Shown: positions 1 to 10,086 of the stretch, piece after piece | How positions within the stretch are numbered: the first letter of the stretch is position 1 | How the letters are laid out: every line of letters starts with the position of its first letter | Assembly: GCA_001898405.1 (NCBI GenBank) | Contig: MKTW01000001.1 | Location: 372,001-436,000, forward strand | DNA length: 64,000 nt | Origin: Sphingobacteriales bacterium 44-61 | Lineage (GTDB): Bacteria > Bacteroidota > Bacteroidia > Chitinophagales > Chitinophagaceae | Reading direction: 5' to 3' | Notes under the pieces: generated by a model | Told to the model about the DNA's origin: nothing | Databases searched by the model: none | Seen by the model: only the letters and a program-made list of their open reading frames with translations | Position numbers and translations under genes: made by a program

Positions 1-457
1 TGGCAGTCGCTTCTTTATTTTTTTCTGAACCCGGGTGCGTATTGATAAACACCTGCATCATTCCCATTGCTTTGATCGTGTTGGTTTGATCAAGCTCCGG
101 CTTGGGTGATTGTTTATAATAGCTGTAAGCCCGCATATAGGCCATTTCCTCTGCCTTGGTACTATTAGGGAATATTTCCAGGAAGGTTTTGAACAGGTTC
201 TCTGCATTCAGATAATCTGCCTGGTTATAAGCGCAATAAGCATACTTATAATAGATATCCTGGAATTCAGGCCTGGTTTTATAATAAGGCATTACATCCT
301 CAAAAAGAACCTGGGCTTTAGTATACTTTTTCTGAACAAAGTATTTTTCAGCTACCCGTAATTTATATTCTGGGTCTGGGCTCTTGAGGATCTTAGTGAT
401 TCCTTTGCTGCAACTGCTCAGGAAGATCAAGGCTATTATTACAGGTACAAAACGCAT
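1..457 (-). CDS. bamD: Outer membrane assembly lipoprotein BamD (partial, C-terminus cut by window edge)
   Basis: The reading frame begins at ATG 457 and runs off the left edge, leaving about 152 residues. It opens with a short lipoprotein signal, MRFVPVIIALIFLSSC, with the lipobox cysteine at residue 16. Tetratricopeptide-like helices follow, including the stretches EKYFVQKKYTKAQVLFEDV and YNQADYLNAENLFKTFLEIF, which are typical of BamD/YfiO. BamD is the essential lipoprotein partner of BamA in inserting beta-barrel proteins into the outer membrane. The next gene upstream is the OmpA protein on the same strand, separated by a terminator, so bamD probably has its own promoter. The family call is fairly certain; the missing C-terminus cannot be checked. 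Confidence 0.85.
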   Translation of the reverse strand, partial: MRFVPVIIALIFLSSCSKGITKILKSPDPEYKLRVAEKYFVQKKYTKAQVLFEDVMPYYKTRPEFQDIYYKYAYCAYNQADYLNAENLFKTFLEIFPNSTKAEEMAYMRAYSYYKQSPKPELDQTNTIKAMGMMQVFINTHPGSEKNKEATA

Positions 458-555
458 AAAGGTGTGCAAAGTTAATAGATACCGACAAAACTTACGCAAA
501 AAAGATAGTTGACCAAAACAGCTTAGTTAAGGTTTTGATAAAGAGGCTCGTAGAA

Positions 556-587
556 TAAAAAAACCCTTCCGCAGACGCGGAAGGGTT
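556..587 (-). terminator. Rho-independent terminator of the OmpA-family gene
   Basis: An 11-bp perfect stem (562-572 paired with 577-587) has a 4-nt loop. On the minus strand it is followed by a run of T (A-run 557-563 on the plus strand). It lies 28 nt beyond the stop of the OmpA gene and ahead of bamD. Confidence 0.9.
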
Positions 588-614
588 ATCTATCAGCAAA
601 AAGTAAAGCTTAGT

Positions 615-2246
615 TTATTTTTTACGCAGGTTCGGGTGCGGAGGAGCAACAGTATTTGGTCCATCTTCACCAGCGCTAGCGCCACGGAGATCAACTGTGT
701 TGCAATCGCCACCTTCCTGACCGTAGTTGAAGATAAAGCGGTCCTGGCTGATACCTTCTTTTTCAACAAGGTGAGTGATCACTTTATTTACGTGATCCCA
801 GCTCAGTTGCTGCTCTTTCTTGCTTGAAGAGCAATAACCAACTACAACTACTTTACATTCAGGGCTGTTACGCAGCCTTGAAGCTACTGTAGACAGTACA
901 GCTTTAGCGTCATCGCTCAGGTTGTTAGAACCAGATTTGAAAGTAACGCTAGGCAGAGCACCCAGTGTAGTAGCGCAATCATTGCTTTTTGCAACCAGGC
1001 CTTCGTAGCAGGATGCATCAGGGCAAGGACATTTACCTACACCATCAGCATCTACTGGCTGGCAGTAAGTTGGAGTAATCAGTTGTTTGTCTTTGTAATC
1101 AGGAACGCCGTCACCATCAGTATCCAGCGCTACACCATGAGAGTTAACAGGTGCACCGGCAGGAGTTTGTTCCTGGTCGAATTGGTCAGTGATACCGTCA
1201 CCATCGCTATCAGGCAGTACGGGTTTGGGCAGCCTCATCAGGCGAGGGTTGCGGATCTCGCTGTAAGCGTAATCCAGCGGGTTCAGCCAGTACAGAGGTT
1301 CAACTGCTTTTTTACCCAGGTTATAGTTCAGACCCAGTGACAAGAAATGGAATGCATCATAGTCACGAGTCAGGTCTCCTTGTTCAGCCCAACGTTGTCC
1401 GTCAAGCAGGTCGTCTTTTACGAATGTCCAGCGGTCTTCCAGAGCAAGGTTGAATTTGTTGCTCAGTTTGAAAGCCATACCAGCACCCAGGGTCAGGCTG
1501 GGACGGAAGGTATCGTTGAATAAAGTAGCAGTAGTTTGCTTATCGTTGTCTGCACGTGTTTCGTAAGAATCATCCAGCACATCTTTCAATGCTTTCCTCG
1601 TGTCTTTACGGTTTGAATAAACGTTACCGGAAATAGAAGCAAACTCGGTAGTATAAATACCACCAGTATTGTCATTTGCAGCATTGATCCTTGCGTCATA
1701 GATCAAACCACCGATACCACCGAACAGGTAGAAGTTCATACCTGTTTTCGCTTTGTGGAAGCGGATATTGTTCAGGGTGATAACACCTTGCAGTGACAGG
1801 TCCTGAACCCTCGTTTTGTAGTTGGAATAGATCAATGATCCGGCAGGATAACCATCAGTTACCCAGGGAGTACCTGCATGCACTGTTGACTGTTTCCAGT
1901 TCAAACCGCGAGGCTCTCCGAATACATACTCCAAACGGGCAGAGAACACATATCCGAATGACTTACGGATGTGAACGCCGAAGTTGGGAGCGGTGAGGAA
2001 AACGGAAGGAATATCTCCAGAAATGTGTGCAAGCCCGTATTTAACACCTATTTCCCACTGATTACGGGGTTTTGCAGGAAAATTATAGGTACCGTTCAGG
2101 AATTCGGTATGCTGAGGCATCCTTTTAGCCGGAACGACGGATGAATCTGAGACGTCATAACTACTACCAGTTTTCACCTGGGAGAAGCCATATGTCGCCA
2201 GGAGGCAGAACAATACTGCCAATAGAGTGTACTTTTTGCTTACCAT
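615..2246 (-). CDS. OmpA family outer membrane protein with thrombospondin type-3 repeats
   Basis: This 543-residue protein has a signal peptide ending near YGFSQ (residue 23). An N-terminal region of about 300 residues is rich in alternating aromatic strands and probably forms an outer-membrane beta-barrel. At about 340-390 there are two Asp-rich calcium-binding type-3 repeats (DSDGDGITDQFD and DTDGDGVPDYKD). A C-terminal OmpA/MotB-like domain at about 430-520 probably binds peptidoglycan. This barrel, TSP3, OmpA order is common in Bacteroidota and suggests a structural tether between outer membrane and cell wall. Divergences from classical OmpA include the central Cys-rich segment PVDADGVGKCPCPDASC. 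The gene is monocistronic: it has a matching TAnnTTTG promoter upstream and a strong terminator downstream. Confidence 0.88.
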   Translation of the reverse strand: MVSKKYTLLAVLFCLLATYGFSQVKTGSSYDVSDSSVVPAKRMPQHTEFLNGTYNFPAKPRNQWEIGVKYGLAHISGDIPSVFLTAPNFGVHIRKSFGYVFSARLEYVFGEPRGLNWKQSTVHAGTPWVTDGYPAGSLIYSNYKTRVQDLSLQGVITLNNIRFHKAKTGMNFYLFGGIGGLIYDARINAANDNTGGIYTTEFASISGNVYSNRKDTRKALKDVLDDSYETRADNDKQTTATLFNDTFRPSLTLGAGMAFKLSNKFNLALEDRWTFVKDDLLDGQRWAEQGDLTRDYDAFHFLSLGLNYNLGKKAVEPLYWLNPLDYAYSEIRNPRLMRLPKPVLPDSDGDGITDQFDQEQTPAGAPVNSHGVALDTDGDGVPDYKDKQLITPTYCQPVDADGVGKCPCPDASCYEGLVAKSNDCATTLGALPSVTFKSGSNNLSDDAKAVLSTVASRLRNSPECKVVVVGYCSSSKKEQQLSWDHVNKVITHLVEKEGISQDRFIFNYGQEGGDCNTVDLRGASAGEDGPNTVAPPHPNLRKK

Positions 2247-2292
2247 AACTTAAGGATTAAGATTTACGAAAAAACAATGTCCTAACAAAGTG

Positions 2293-2323
2293 CAAAATTA
2301 TGCTTTAGAGCTTAATTACCAAA
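2293..2323 (-). promoter_or_regulatory. Bacteroidota-type promoter of the OmpA gene
   Basis: On the minus strand a TTTG (-33 box, 2320-2323) is followed after 19 nt by TAATTTTG (2293-2300), an exact TAnnTTTG -7 box. This is the primary sigma-factor promoter layout known in Bacteroidota. The expected start near 2288 leaves a leader of about 40 nt before ATG 2246. Confidence 0.7.
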
Positions 2324-2443
2324 TTTTTGTGAAAATTATTTCAGGCTTTTCCTGCTATTTTTCAAGTACTTAGTCAAAAAAACCAACTGTTTAGTTGCAT
2401 GTGAGGTCATTTATTTTTTGCGACGTAAATTGCCATTTTTATT

Positions 2444-3406
2444 ATGAGCCTTCCGCTTGGACTAATTGAAAATGAGCTGAAAATCTTCGAATCCCGCTTC
2501 AGAGAAGCGGTGAAAAGTCAGACGCCCCTGCTTGATCGCATCATGCGATATATTGTAAAAAGGAAGGGGAAACAGCTCCGGCCAATGTTCGTTCTGCTTT
2601 CCGCCAAATTATGCGGAGAAGTGACCGAACCGGCTTATCGTGCAGCCTCCCTGGTCGAATTGCTCCATACAGCCACCCTTGTACACGATGATGTAGTGGA
2701 CGATTCTGAGGAACGCCGCGGCTTCTTTTCCGTTTATGCGCTTTGGAAAAACAAGGTTTCGGTGCTCGTGGGCGATTACCTGCTTGCCAAGGGGCTATTA
2801 TTATCCCTCGACAATAATGACCACCGGATCCTTCATATCCTTTCCGACGCTGTCCGAAAAATGAGTGAGGGCGAATTATTGCAACTGGAGAAATCACGGT
2901 CACTTAACCTGCAGGAAGACGTTTATTTTGAGATTATCCGCAACAAAACTGCCTCTCTCCTCGCCTCAGCCTGCTCTGCAGGCGCCTGGTCGACCAGCCA
3001 TGACGATGAAATTGCCGAAAAAATGCGCTTATTCGGGGAAAAAACCGGGATCGCTTTCCAGATAAAAGACGATCTTTTCGATTATTCCAATGACAATGTT
3101 GGAAAACCGACCGGTAATGATATCAAAGAAAAAAAACTGACCCTGCCACTGATCTATACCTTGAACAATATTGACAGGAAGACCCGGACAAGCATTATCT
3201 ATATCCTGAAAAACAAGAATACAGATAAGGAAAAAGTGAACTGGGTGATCAGTAAAGTGAAAGAAGCCGGTGGTATCCAATATGCTATCGATAAAATGAA
3301 TGAATACAAAAAAGACGCACTGGATATACTGGCCCAGTTTCCCGAATCTCCTGTCCGCAAAGGCCTTGAAGACCTGGTGCTGTATGTAACAGACCGGAAA
3401 TATTGA
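2444..3406 (+). CDS. Polyprenyl diphosphate synthase (trans-isoprenyl diphosphate synthase family)
   Basis: This 320-residue enzyme condenses isopentenyl diphosphate units onto an allylic primer to make the long prenyl chain, most likely the menaquinone side chain. Both aspartate-rich motifs are present: HDDVVDDSEERRG near residue 81 (first DDxxD, Mg-diphosphate binding) and DDLFDYS near 208 (second DDxxD). The GKQLRPMFVLLSA segment near residue 42 holds the conserved K/R pair for isopentenyl diphosphate binding. Length matches hexa- to octaprenyl synthases. The chain length of the product cannot be read from the motifs by eye, so no symbol is given. recJ follows after 30 nt on the same strand, probably co-transcribed. 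Confidence 0.9.
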   Translation: MSLPLGLIENELKIFESRFREAVKSQTPLLDRIMRYIVKRKGKQLRPMFVLLSAKLCGEVTEPAYRAASLVELLHTATLVHDDVVDDSEERRGFFSVYALWKNKVSVLVGDYLLAKGLLLSLDNNDHRILHILSDAVRKMSEGELLQLEKSRSLNLQEDVYFEIIRNKTASLLASACSAGAWSTSHDDEIAEKMRLFGEKTGIAFQIKDDLFDYSNDNVGKPTGNDIKEKKLTLPLIYTLNNIDRKTRTSIIYILKNKNTDKEKVNWVISKVKEAGGIQYAIDKMNEYKKDALDILAQFPESPVRKGLEDLVLYVTDRKY

Positions 3407-3436
3407 TACAGCCCCGCCGCTGGCAAAGCATAGTTT

Positions 3437-5137
3437 ATGACGCAGAAAAGATGGACGATAAAGAGTGAAGATGCAGCCGCAGCGGCAGAACTGCGCCAGA
3501 CACTTAATATTCACCCCATACTTTGCAGGATATTATCCCAACGCGGCATCCGCAATTTTGATGAGGCCCGTGATTTTTTCCGCCCTCAACTGGATCAATT
3601 ACATGATCCCTGGTTAATGAAAGACATGGACAAAGCTGTTGAAAGAATTATTCATGCTATCACCACCGGAGAGAAAATACTGGTATTCGGGGATTACGAT
3701 GTAGATGGCACCACTGCCGTAGCCAGCATGTATTCATTTTTAAAAAAAATACACCCTCACCTGGATTTCTATATTCCCCACCGCTATCGCGAAGGATATG
3801 GAATAAGCAAAGCCGGGATCGATTTTGCCAAAGAAAATGGTTTTACCCTGATTATTTCACTCGACTGTGGCATTAAATCAGTAGACCTGATCGGTTACGC
3901 CAGGGAATTATCCATCGATTTTGTAGTGTGCGATCACCACCTGCCCGATAATGATCTTCCACCGGCTGTAGCCATCCTCAATCCCAAACAAAAAGATTGC
4001 CCTTATCCTTATAAAGAACTTTGCGGCTGCGGTGTCGGCTTTAAATTAATGACGGCCCTTGCCCAAAAAATGCAACTGCCGCGTGAATGGGCTTTCGAAT
4101 ATATGGACCTGCTGGCTACAGCCATTGCAGCAGATATTGTTCCGATGACCGGCGAAAACAGGATAATGGCTTTTCATGGACTTAAAAAGGCCAATGAAAA
4201 GCCGAATAACGGCATAAAGGCTTTGTGTGAGCTGAGCGGCCTGCAACTGCCCCTGCACATTCAAAACCTGGTATTCATGATCGCACCAAGAGTGAATGCC
4301 GCAGGAAGGATGGATGATGCAAGCAAAGCCGTCCGGATGTTTGTAGCCGAAAGATATGAGGAAGCATTGCACTATGCCGAAATGCTTCACAACGATAATA
4401 CCGACAGAAAGGAAGCAGATAGCACCACTACCCAGGAGGCATTGGTCCTTATCAGCGAAAACCTGGAATGGATAGAAAGCAAATCCACGGTCGTGTTCCA
4501 ACCCCATTGGCATAAAGGCGTGGTCGGTATCGTAGCTTCCCGGCTGATTGAAAATTATTACCGCCCTACTATTGTGCTCACCCAGTCGGGAGAATATGCA
4601 GCCGGCAGCGCCCGCAGCGTACCGGGTTTTAATCTTTATGAAGCTATTCATGCCTGCCGGGAACACCTGATCGGCTATGGCGGCCATTTCGCTGCTGCCG
4701 GCATGACCCTGGAATTGCAACAGGTGGATGCTTTCCGGAAAAAATTTGAAGAAGTGGTATCCGCCACGATCGACCCCGATCTGCTGATCCCCGAAATTGT
4801 TATCGATACAGAAATTCAATTCAGTGATATCCAATGGCCGTTTTATAATATCCTTTGCCAGATGGAACCTTTCGGCCCTGAAAATCTCCGGCCGGTATTC
4901 CTGGCCCGTGGCGTAACAGACACCGGCTTCTCTAAAATCGTAAAAGAACTACACCTTAAATTCTCCCTTCGTCAACAAGGCGTTACACTCAGCGGTATCG
5001 GTTTCAATATGGCTGACAAAATGGAATTGCTTACCGGCAAGAAACCTGTTGATGTTGTGTTTAAACTGGATGAAAATGAATGGAACGGTGAAAAAAGCCT
5101 GCAGATACGTGTAATGGATGTCAGGGCCTCTGCATAA
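3437..5137 (+). CDS. recJ: Single-stranded-DNA-specific exonuclease RecJ
   Basis: This 566-residue protein has the usual RecJ size. It carries the DHH-superfamily motifs: GDYDVDGTTA near residue 84 (metal-binding aspartates), DCGIKS, and CDHHLPD near 165. The DHHA1 signature GGHFAAAGM lies near residue 415 and an OB-like C-terminal region follows. RecJ degrades single-stranded DNA 5' to 3' in RecF-pathway recombination, mismatch repair and base excision repair. It follows the prenyl synthase after 30 nt. No terminator is evident in the 220 nt after the gene. Confidence 0.95.
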   Translation: MTQKRWTIKSEDAAAAAELRQTLNIHPILCRILSQRGIRNFDEARDFFRPQLDQLHDPWLMKDMDKAVERIIHAITTGEKILVFGDYDVDGTTAVASMYSFLKKIHPHLDFYIPHRYREGYGISKAGIDFAKENGFTLIISLDCGIKSVDLIGYARELSIDFVVCDHHLPDNDLPPAVAILNPKQKDCPYPYKELCGCGVGFKLMTALAQKMQLPREWAFEYMDLLATAIAADIVPMTGENRIMAFHGLKKANEKPNNGIKALCELSGLQLPLHIQNLVFMIAPRVNAAGRMDDASKAVRMFVAERYEEALHYAEMLHNDNTDRKEADSTTTQEALVLISENLEWIESKSTVVFQPHWHKGVVGIVASRLIENYYRPTIVLTQSGEYAAGSARSVPGFNLYEAIHACREHLIGYGGHFAAAGMTLELQQVDAFRKKFEEVVSATIDPDLLIPEIVIDTEIQFSDIQWPFYNILCQMEPFGPENLRPVFLARGVTDTGFSKIVKELHLKFSLRQQGVTLSGIGFNMADKMELLTGKKPVDVVFKLDENEWNGEKSLQIRVMDVRASA

Positions 5138-5358
5138 AACTGCAATATATATTGGGCACACCCCGTCACCCCTTCCATTTTTAGTAAGAATAATTTTACA
5201 TCGCCTCCCAACTTTGTATTTTTTTATTACCTAGTTTAGTTGACCGATCCGCGAAAAACTTCCGGTTACAATACAAGCCATTCTTTAGAGTCTACCACCT
5301 GCATTGCTGTATTTATTTTTTATTGATAAAATGTTCCTTATCCATCAAACAGACAATT

Positions 5359-8300
5359 ATGAGAAAAATCTACCTACGATTGCTGGGCAGTTGCCTGGCT
5401 TTGCTTTTTTGCTGTTCCGGGTTCTCCCAGGTTGTCATCAGCCAGGTATATGGTGGCGGTGGCAACAGCGGAGCGACTTACAAAAATGATTTCATTGAAT
5501 TATTCAACCCCACCAATGCTGCTGTTGACCTTTCAGGCTGGTCTGTACAATATGCCAGCGCGGCAGGAAACACCTGGCAGGTCACATTGCTATCGGGAAC
5601 AATTGCACCCGGGCAATATTACCTCGTGCAGGAAGCAGCAGGGGCTGCCGGCACGGCAGATCTTCCCACGCCAGATGCAACAGGCACCATCCCCATGTCG
5701 GGCACAGCAGGAAAAATAGCCCTCGTGAATAGTGCTACTGCTCTCTCAGGCGTCTGCCCTACCGGCTTCATCGACCTGGTAGGCTTTGGCGGCACTGCAA
5801 GTTGCTTTGAAGGCTCGGGCCCCACAGCAGCTCCATCCAATACGTTGGCTGTATTAAGGAACAATAATGGATGCACGGATAATAACAATAATACGGCTGA
5901 CTTTGCAACCGGCGCCCCTAACCCACGGAATACAGCATCAGCGCTCAACTCCTGTGGAAGCAATCCTTCGCTCAATGCTTCTGTATTGGCAGGCAGCAAT
6001 GCTGCTGAACCTTCTACAAATGGCAGCTTCCAGGTAGCTCTTTCAAACCCTGCACCCGCAGGTGGAGTAACCATATCCTATACGCTTGCCGGATCTGCTA
6101 CCGTCAACACAGACTATACAGATTCGCAGAACGGTAGTATTCTCATTGCTGAAGGGGCATCAACAGGCACCATTAATATAACTGTAGTAAATGATGCTGT
6201 AGCAGAACCAACGAAAACAATTTCTATTTCACTTACAGCCGTCAGCAATGGTTATACCATTGGAACAGGCACAGCCAGCATTGATCTCACGGATGATGAT
6301 GCAGCAGAAGCTATTCCGCTGATCAATTCTTATTCACAGGATTTTAATACGCTTGCCAGCACAGGCACTGCCATTCCCTGGACAGATAATTCAACCATCA
6401 ATGGCTGGTATTCCAGCCGGGTGGTTTATAATTCAGGCAACGGAGGCAGCAATGCAGGTGCGCTCTACAGCTTTGGCAGTACGGGCTCACCAGACAGGTC
6501 ATTGGGCAGCATCGGATCTGGCAGCACAGGTACTATATATTATGGTGCTCGCTTTGTCAACAATACAGGCAGCCCTATCACATCTTTGAAGATCTCTTAT
6601 AATGGAGAGCAATGGAGAAATGGAGGCGTAGCTGCTGTACAAACCGTCAACTTCGCCTATCAGACAGGGGCCACTGTTAATTCTCTTAGCAACGGAACAT
6701 GGACCGCCGTATCCAACCTGAACTTCAATAGTCCTGTTACAGGCACCACCGCAGCAGCATTGGATGGGAACCTTCCGGCAAATTCTGTTGCCATCAATTT
6801 TACCATCCATGGCCTGAACATCCCTGTTGGTGATGAACTCATGGTGCGCTGGGAAGATATAGATCACAGCGGATCAGATCATGGACTGGCTATAGACGAC
6901 TTCATCATTGAAGCCAATCCGCAGGACCTTGCAGCACCCGTTCCTGTTACATTATTCCCTGCAACAGGAACAACAGATGTTCCTACCAATACAGCACTAT
7001 CAGTTGTGTTTGATGAACCGGTACAAAAAGCAACCGGAACGATCACTATCCGCAACACCAGTGATAACAGCATTTTCCAGGCATTTAATATTACTGACAA
7101 TACGGTAACTGTTTCCGGCAATACACTTTCTTTTAACCTGTCTGGTCTTACCGCCAATACTGCTTATGCAGTAGAAGTCAGCAGCGGTGCACTGAAAGAT
7201 CTTGCAGGCAATGATTTTGCAGGGTTCAGTGGCAATAGCTGGACTTTCACTACAGGCATTACTTTCTATTCGGCCGGCTTCAATACCTGCACTACAGCCC
7301 TTACTGATGGATTCACGCAATACAGTAGCGTAGGAGACGCCGTTTGGGCCTGCACTGCCTTTGGTCGCGACCCCGATGCGCCGGCTGGAACAGCTCCATT
7401 CCCCAATGGTGTTCAGATCAATGGTTTTGCAGGAGGCACCAATGTGCCTAATACAGACTGGCTGATTTCACCCTCCTTCAACCTCCAGGGAACAACTTAT
7501 CCTTTGCTCACTTTCTGGAGCAGGACAGCATTTAACGGGCCGCCTTTGCAATTGAGAGTATCGACTGATTATACAGGTGGGGATCCTGCGCTTGCTACAT
7601 GGACAACCATCAATGGAAAATTCCCTGCGCAAACATCCAATATATGGACCATCTCTTCCGGTATCAACCTTGCTGCTTTCAAACAGCCCAATGTGCATAT
7701 TGCATTTGTGTATGCTTCTTCTGAAGATGATGGTGCACGTTGGACACTGGACGATATCAGTATTGCTGATTCACCGGTGCCACCACCACCAAGCCTCACT
7801 ATCAGCACTACAGATATCCGCTTCAATTATGTTGCAAACGGATCTAATGCTGACAAGAGTTTGACCTTTACCGGTAATGATCTCGTCTCTGGCATCTCTT
7901 TATCTGTCTCAGGCGATTTCCTGCTTTCAAAAGATGGTGTTCAATACAGCACAGCCTTAGTATATACACAAGAAGAAGCCAACAATATTGAACAAACTGT
8001 TCATGTACGTTTTGCTCCCACACAGAGCGGGCAAAACTTTACAGGAAGTATTTCTTTCAATATGGAAGATACTTCTGCAACAGTGAGTCTTGCGGGCTCC
8101 AGCATTGATCCACTTACAACGCTGGAAATAGTGAACTGGAACGTTGAATGGTTTGGCAGCCCTGTTGAAGGCCCCGCTAACGATGATCAGCAGGAGCAGA
8201 ATGTAAAAACCATTTTACAAAATACCGGCGCTGATGTATATGCGCTGGCCGAAGTAGTAAGCGAGGAAAGATTGGCACGTATCGTAAGTCAGATGCCGGG

Positions 8301-9927
8301 GTATGCGTATGTGATCAGTGATTACGGATCACACACCAACACGTCCGTGAATCCGCCATCTGCATTGGCGCTGGCGCAGAAGCTGGCCTTTGTATATAAA
8401 ACTTCTGTGTTAAGTAATATCACCACTACTCCGCTCCTGTCTCAGGGTACCAATTCTGCAGCAGACATCAGCAATCCTGCTTATAACTACTGGGCAAGCG
8501 GACGTTTCCCCTTTATGATGAGCGCGGATGTAACACTTAACTGTGTAACAAAGAATGTTAAGTTCATCCTCATTCATGCAAAAGCCAATACTTCACCCAC
8601 GGCAACTTCATACGACAGAAGAAAAAGAGGTGCAGACACATTGTATCAATTGCTCAATACACAGTACGCCAACGACAACATCATCATGCTGGGTGATTTC
8701 AATGATGATCTCGATCAGTCCATCACGGCGGGTTTCACCACCACATCCTGGAATACGTTTGTGTCAGATGCTACTAATTATTCACCATTGACATTACCGC
8801 TCAGTCTTGCAGGCAAGAAATCGACCGTGAGCTATAATGATGTGATCGATCATGTGATCGTATCCAACGAAATGGATGCTTATTACATGGATTCAACAGC
8901 AAGCATCCTCAATGACGTGACCAGCCTGGTAAGCAATTACGGTTCTACCACTACAGACCATTACCCGGTATTCTCCCGTTACAGGTTCAGCAACAGCATA
9001 CCGCCTGTTATCACCACCTGCCCCACTGTAACTCCATTCTGTGTAAACAGCAATGGCAATTATTCCATTCCTGTGCTGGAAGCAACGGATGATTGCGGTG
9101 CTATTACGTATAGTTATACCATCACCGGTGCTACGGAACGCAGCGGCAGTACGCAGGATGCAAGCGGACATTTCAATACCGGCACCAGCATCATCAACTG
9201 GACAGTAAAAGATGCTGAAGGCAATACCAGCACTTGTCAAACCACTGTTGTAGTGAACGCCCTGCCTGAAGTGGCCATAGCCGATGCGTTTGCATTACCA
9301 TCTGGTGCTGACGCAAATACAGTGTACATTGGATATACACCGGCCTCTTCTATTACGCTGACAGCTATGGTGAGCGGCAGCACCAGCGATTATTCTTACA
9401 GTTGGTCAAACGGAGCGGCAACAGTCAGCACCAGTGTCAGCCCAATTGCAACCACTACCTACAATCTTACAGTAACGGACAGCAATGGTTGCCAGGCAAC
9501 AGCCAGCAAAACTGTAATGGTAAAAGATGTCCGTGGAGGTAAGAAACTGGATAAAGTGATCATCTGCCACAAACCCGGCAATATCAATTCTTCCCTGGAG
9601 ATCAATGAGAATGCGGTGGTCAGTCACCTTTCCCATGGCGATGCACTGGGAAGCTGCGGCCCTGTACCGGAATATCCGGCATTGAAAGCTATAGCCAGTC
9701 CTAACCCAACAACTACCAGCTTCCAGATCGCATTGAAAGGCGGCAATCCTATGCAGCCGGTGAACATGAAAGTGTATAATATCCTTGGAAGGCAGGTGGA
9801 GCAGCGTCAGAACCTGCAGAGCGGACAATCGTTCAGAATGGGAGAAAATTACAAGCTTGGGCTTTACCTGGTTGAATTCAGCCAGGGAAGAGAGAAGGAA
9901 GTGTTGTTATTGTTAAAGCTGAAATAA
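5359..9927 (+). CDS. Giant secreted EEP-family nuclease with lamin-tail domain and T9SS sorting signal
   Basis: The open frame extends to a TTG at 5323, but ATG 5359 is chosen because a clean signal peptide follows it (MRKIYLRLLGSCLALLFCC, cleavage near GFSQ); this gives 1522 residues. Approximate order: lamin-tail domain (25-190, ending FIELFNP then LSGWSVQY), Calx-beta (200-315, with DDDA), a jelly-roll-like region (320-520), Big_5 Ig-like (520-632), choice-of-anchor J-like (635-805), then an endonuclease/exonuclease/phosphatase domain (920-1210). The EEP domain shows NWNVEWFG, a metal-binding Glu in LAEVVSEE, LGDFNDD and TTDHYPVFSR, all typical catalytic elements. Ig/HYR-like segments follow, then a type-A T9SS tail (about 1437-1522). 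It probably degrades extracellular DNA or acts on a surface phosphodiester; that role is inference. Low-complexity Ser/Thr/Gly composition is typical of secreted repeats. Confidence 0.88.
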   Translation: MRKIYLRLLGSCLALLFCCSGFSQVVISQVYGGGGNSGATYKNDFIELFNPTNAAVDLSGWSVQYASAAGNTWQVTLLSGTIAPGQYYLVQEAAGAAGTADLPTPDATGTIPMSGTAGKIALVNSATALSGVCPTGFIDLVGFGGTASCFEGSGPTAAPSNTLAVLRNNNGCTDNNNNTADFATGAPNPRNTASALNSCGSNPSLNASVLAGSNAAEPSTNGSFQVALSNPAPAGGVTISYTLAGSATVNTDYTDSQNGSILIAEGASTGTINITVVNDAVAEPTKTISISLTAVSNGYTIGTGTASIDLTDDDAAEAIPLINSYSQDFNTLASTGTAIPWTDNSTINGWYSSRVVYNSGNGGSNAGALYSFGSTGSPDRSLGSIGSGSTGTIYYGARFVNNTGSPITSLKISYNGEQWRNGGVAAVQTVNFAYQTGATVNSLSNGTWTAVSNLNFNSPVTGTTAAALDGNLPANSVAINFTIHGLNIPVGDELMVRWEDIDHSGSDHGLAIDDFIIEANPQDLAAPVPVTLFPATGTTDVPTNTALSVVFDEPVQKATGTITIRNTSDNSIFQAFNITDNTVTVSGNTLSFNLSGLTANTAYAVEVSSGALKDLAGNDFAGFSGNSWTFTTGITFYSAGFNTCTTALTDGFTQYSSVGDAVWACTAFGRDPDAPAGTAPFPNGVQINGFAGGTNVPNTDWLISPSFNLQGTTYPLLTFWSRTAFNGPPLQLRVSTDYTGGDPALATWTTINGKFPAQTSNIWTISSGINLAAFKQPNVHIAFVYASSEDDGARWTLDDISIADSPVPPPPSLTISTTDIRFNYVANGSNADKSLTFTGNDLVSGISLSVSGDFLLSKDGVQYSTALVYTQEEANNIEQTVHVRFAPTQSGQNFTGSISFNMEDTSATVSLAGSSIDPLTTLEIVNWNVEWFGSPVEGPANDDQQEQNVKTILQNTGADVYALAEVVSEERLARIVSQMPGYAYVISDYGSHTNTSVNPPSALALAQKLAFVYKTSVLSNITTTPLLSQGTNSAADISNPAYNYWASGRFPFMMSADVTLNCVTKNVKFILIHAKANTSPTATSYDRRKRGADTLYQLLNTQYANDNIIMLGDFNDDLDQSITAGFTTTSWNTFVSDATNYSPLTLPLSLAGKKSTVSYNDVIDHVIVSNEMDAYYMDSTASILNDVTSLVSNYGSTTTDHYPVFSRYRFSNSIPPVITTCPTVTPFCVNSNGNYSIPVLEATDDCGAITYSYTITGATERSGSTQDASGHFNTGTSIINWTVKDAEGNTSTCQTTVVVNALPEVAIADAFALPSGADANTVYIGYTPASSITLTAMVSGSTSDYSYSWSNGAATVSTSVSPIATTTYNLTVTDSNGCQATASKTVMVKDVRGGKKLDKVIICHKPGNINSSLEINENAVVSHLSHGDALGSCGPVPEYPALKAIASPNPTTTSFQIALKGGNPMQPVNMKVYNILGRQVEQRQNLQSGQSFRMGENYKLGLYLVEFSQGREKEVLLLLKLK

Positions 9928-9948
9928 ATAAGATACTTTGCTCCTGAA

Positions 9949-9976
9949 GCCATCCCGGTCCCGGGATGGCTTTTTT
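9949..9976 (+). terminator. Rho-independent terminator of the secreted nuclease gene
   Basis: A 10-nt arm (9949-9958) is complementary to 9961-9970 and is followed directly by six T residues, 21 nt past the stop codon. Confidence 0.88.
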
Positions 9977-10086
9977 ATTTCATTAATTATCAATACATTA
10001 AAACAATCCATTATTACTTATTATTTTACGGGCTGGCAAGCCGGTGACTATTTTGGCTGTATGCAGGAAAAATAGTACTTCCCGCC

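Noticed and set aside
4046-4834. 262-codon minus-strand frame inside recJ
   Set aside because: Antisense shadow of the RecJ core with no motif or plausible promoter.
5323-5358. TTG start for the secreted nuclease
   Set aside because: The signal peptide begins cleanly at ATG 5359; the 12 extra residues do not look like part of a signal.
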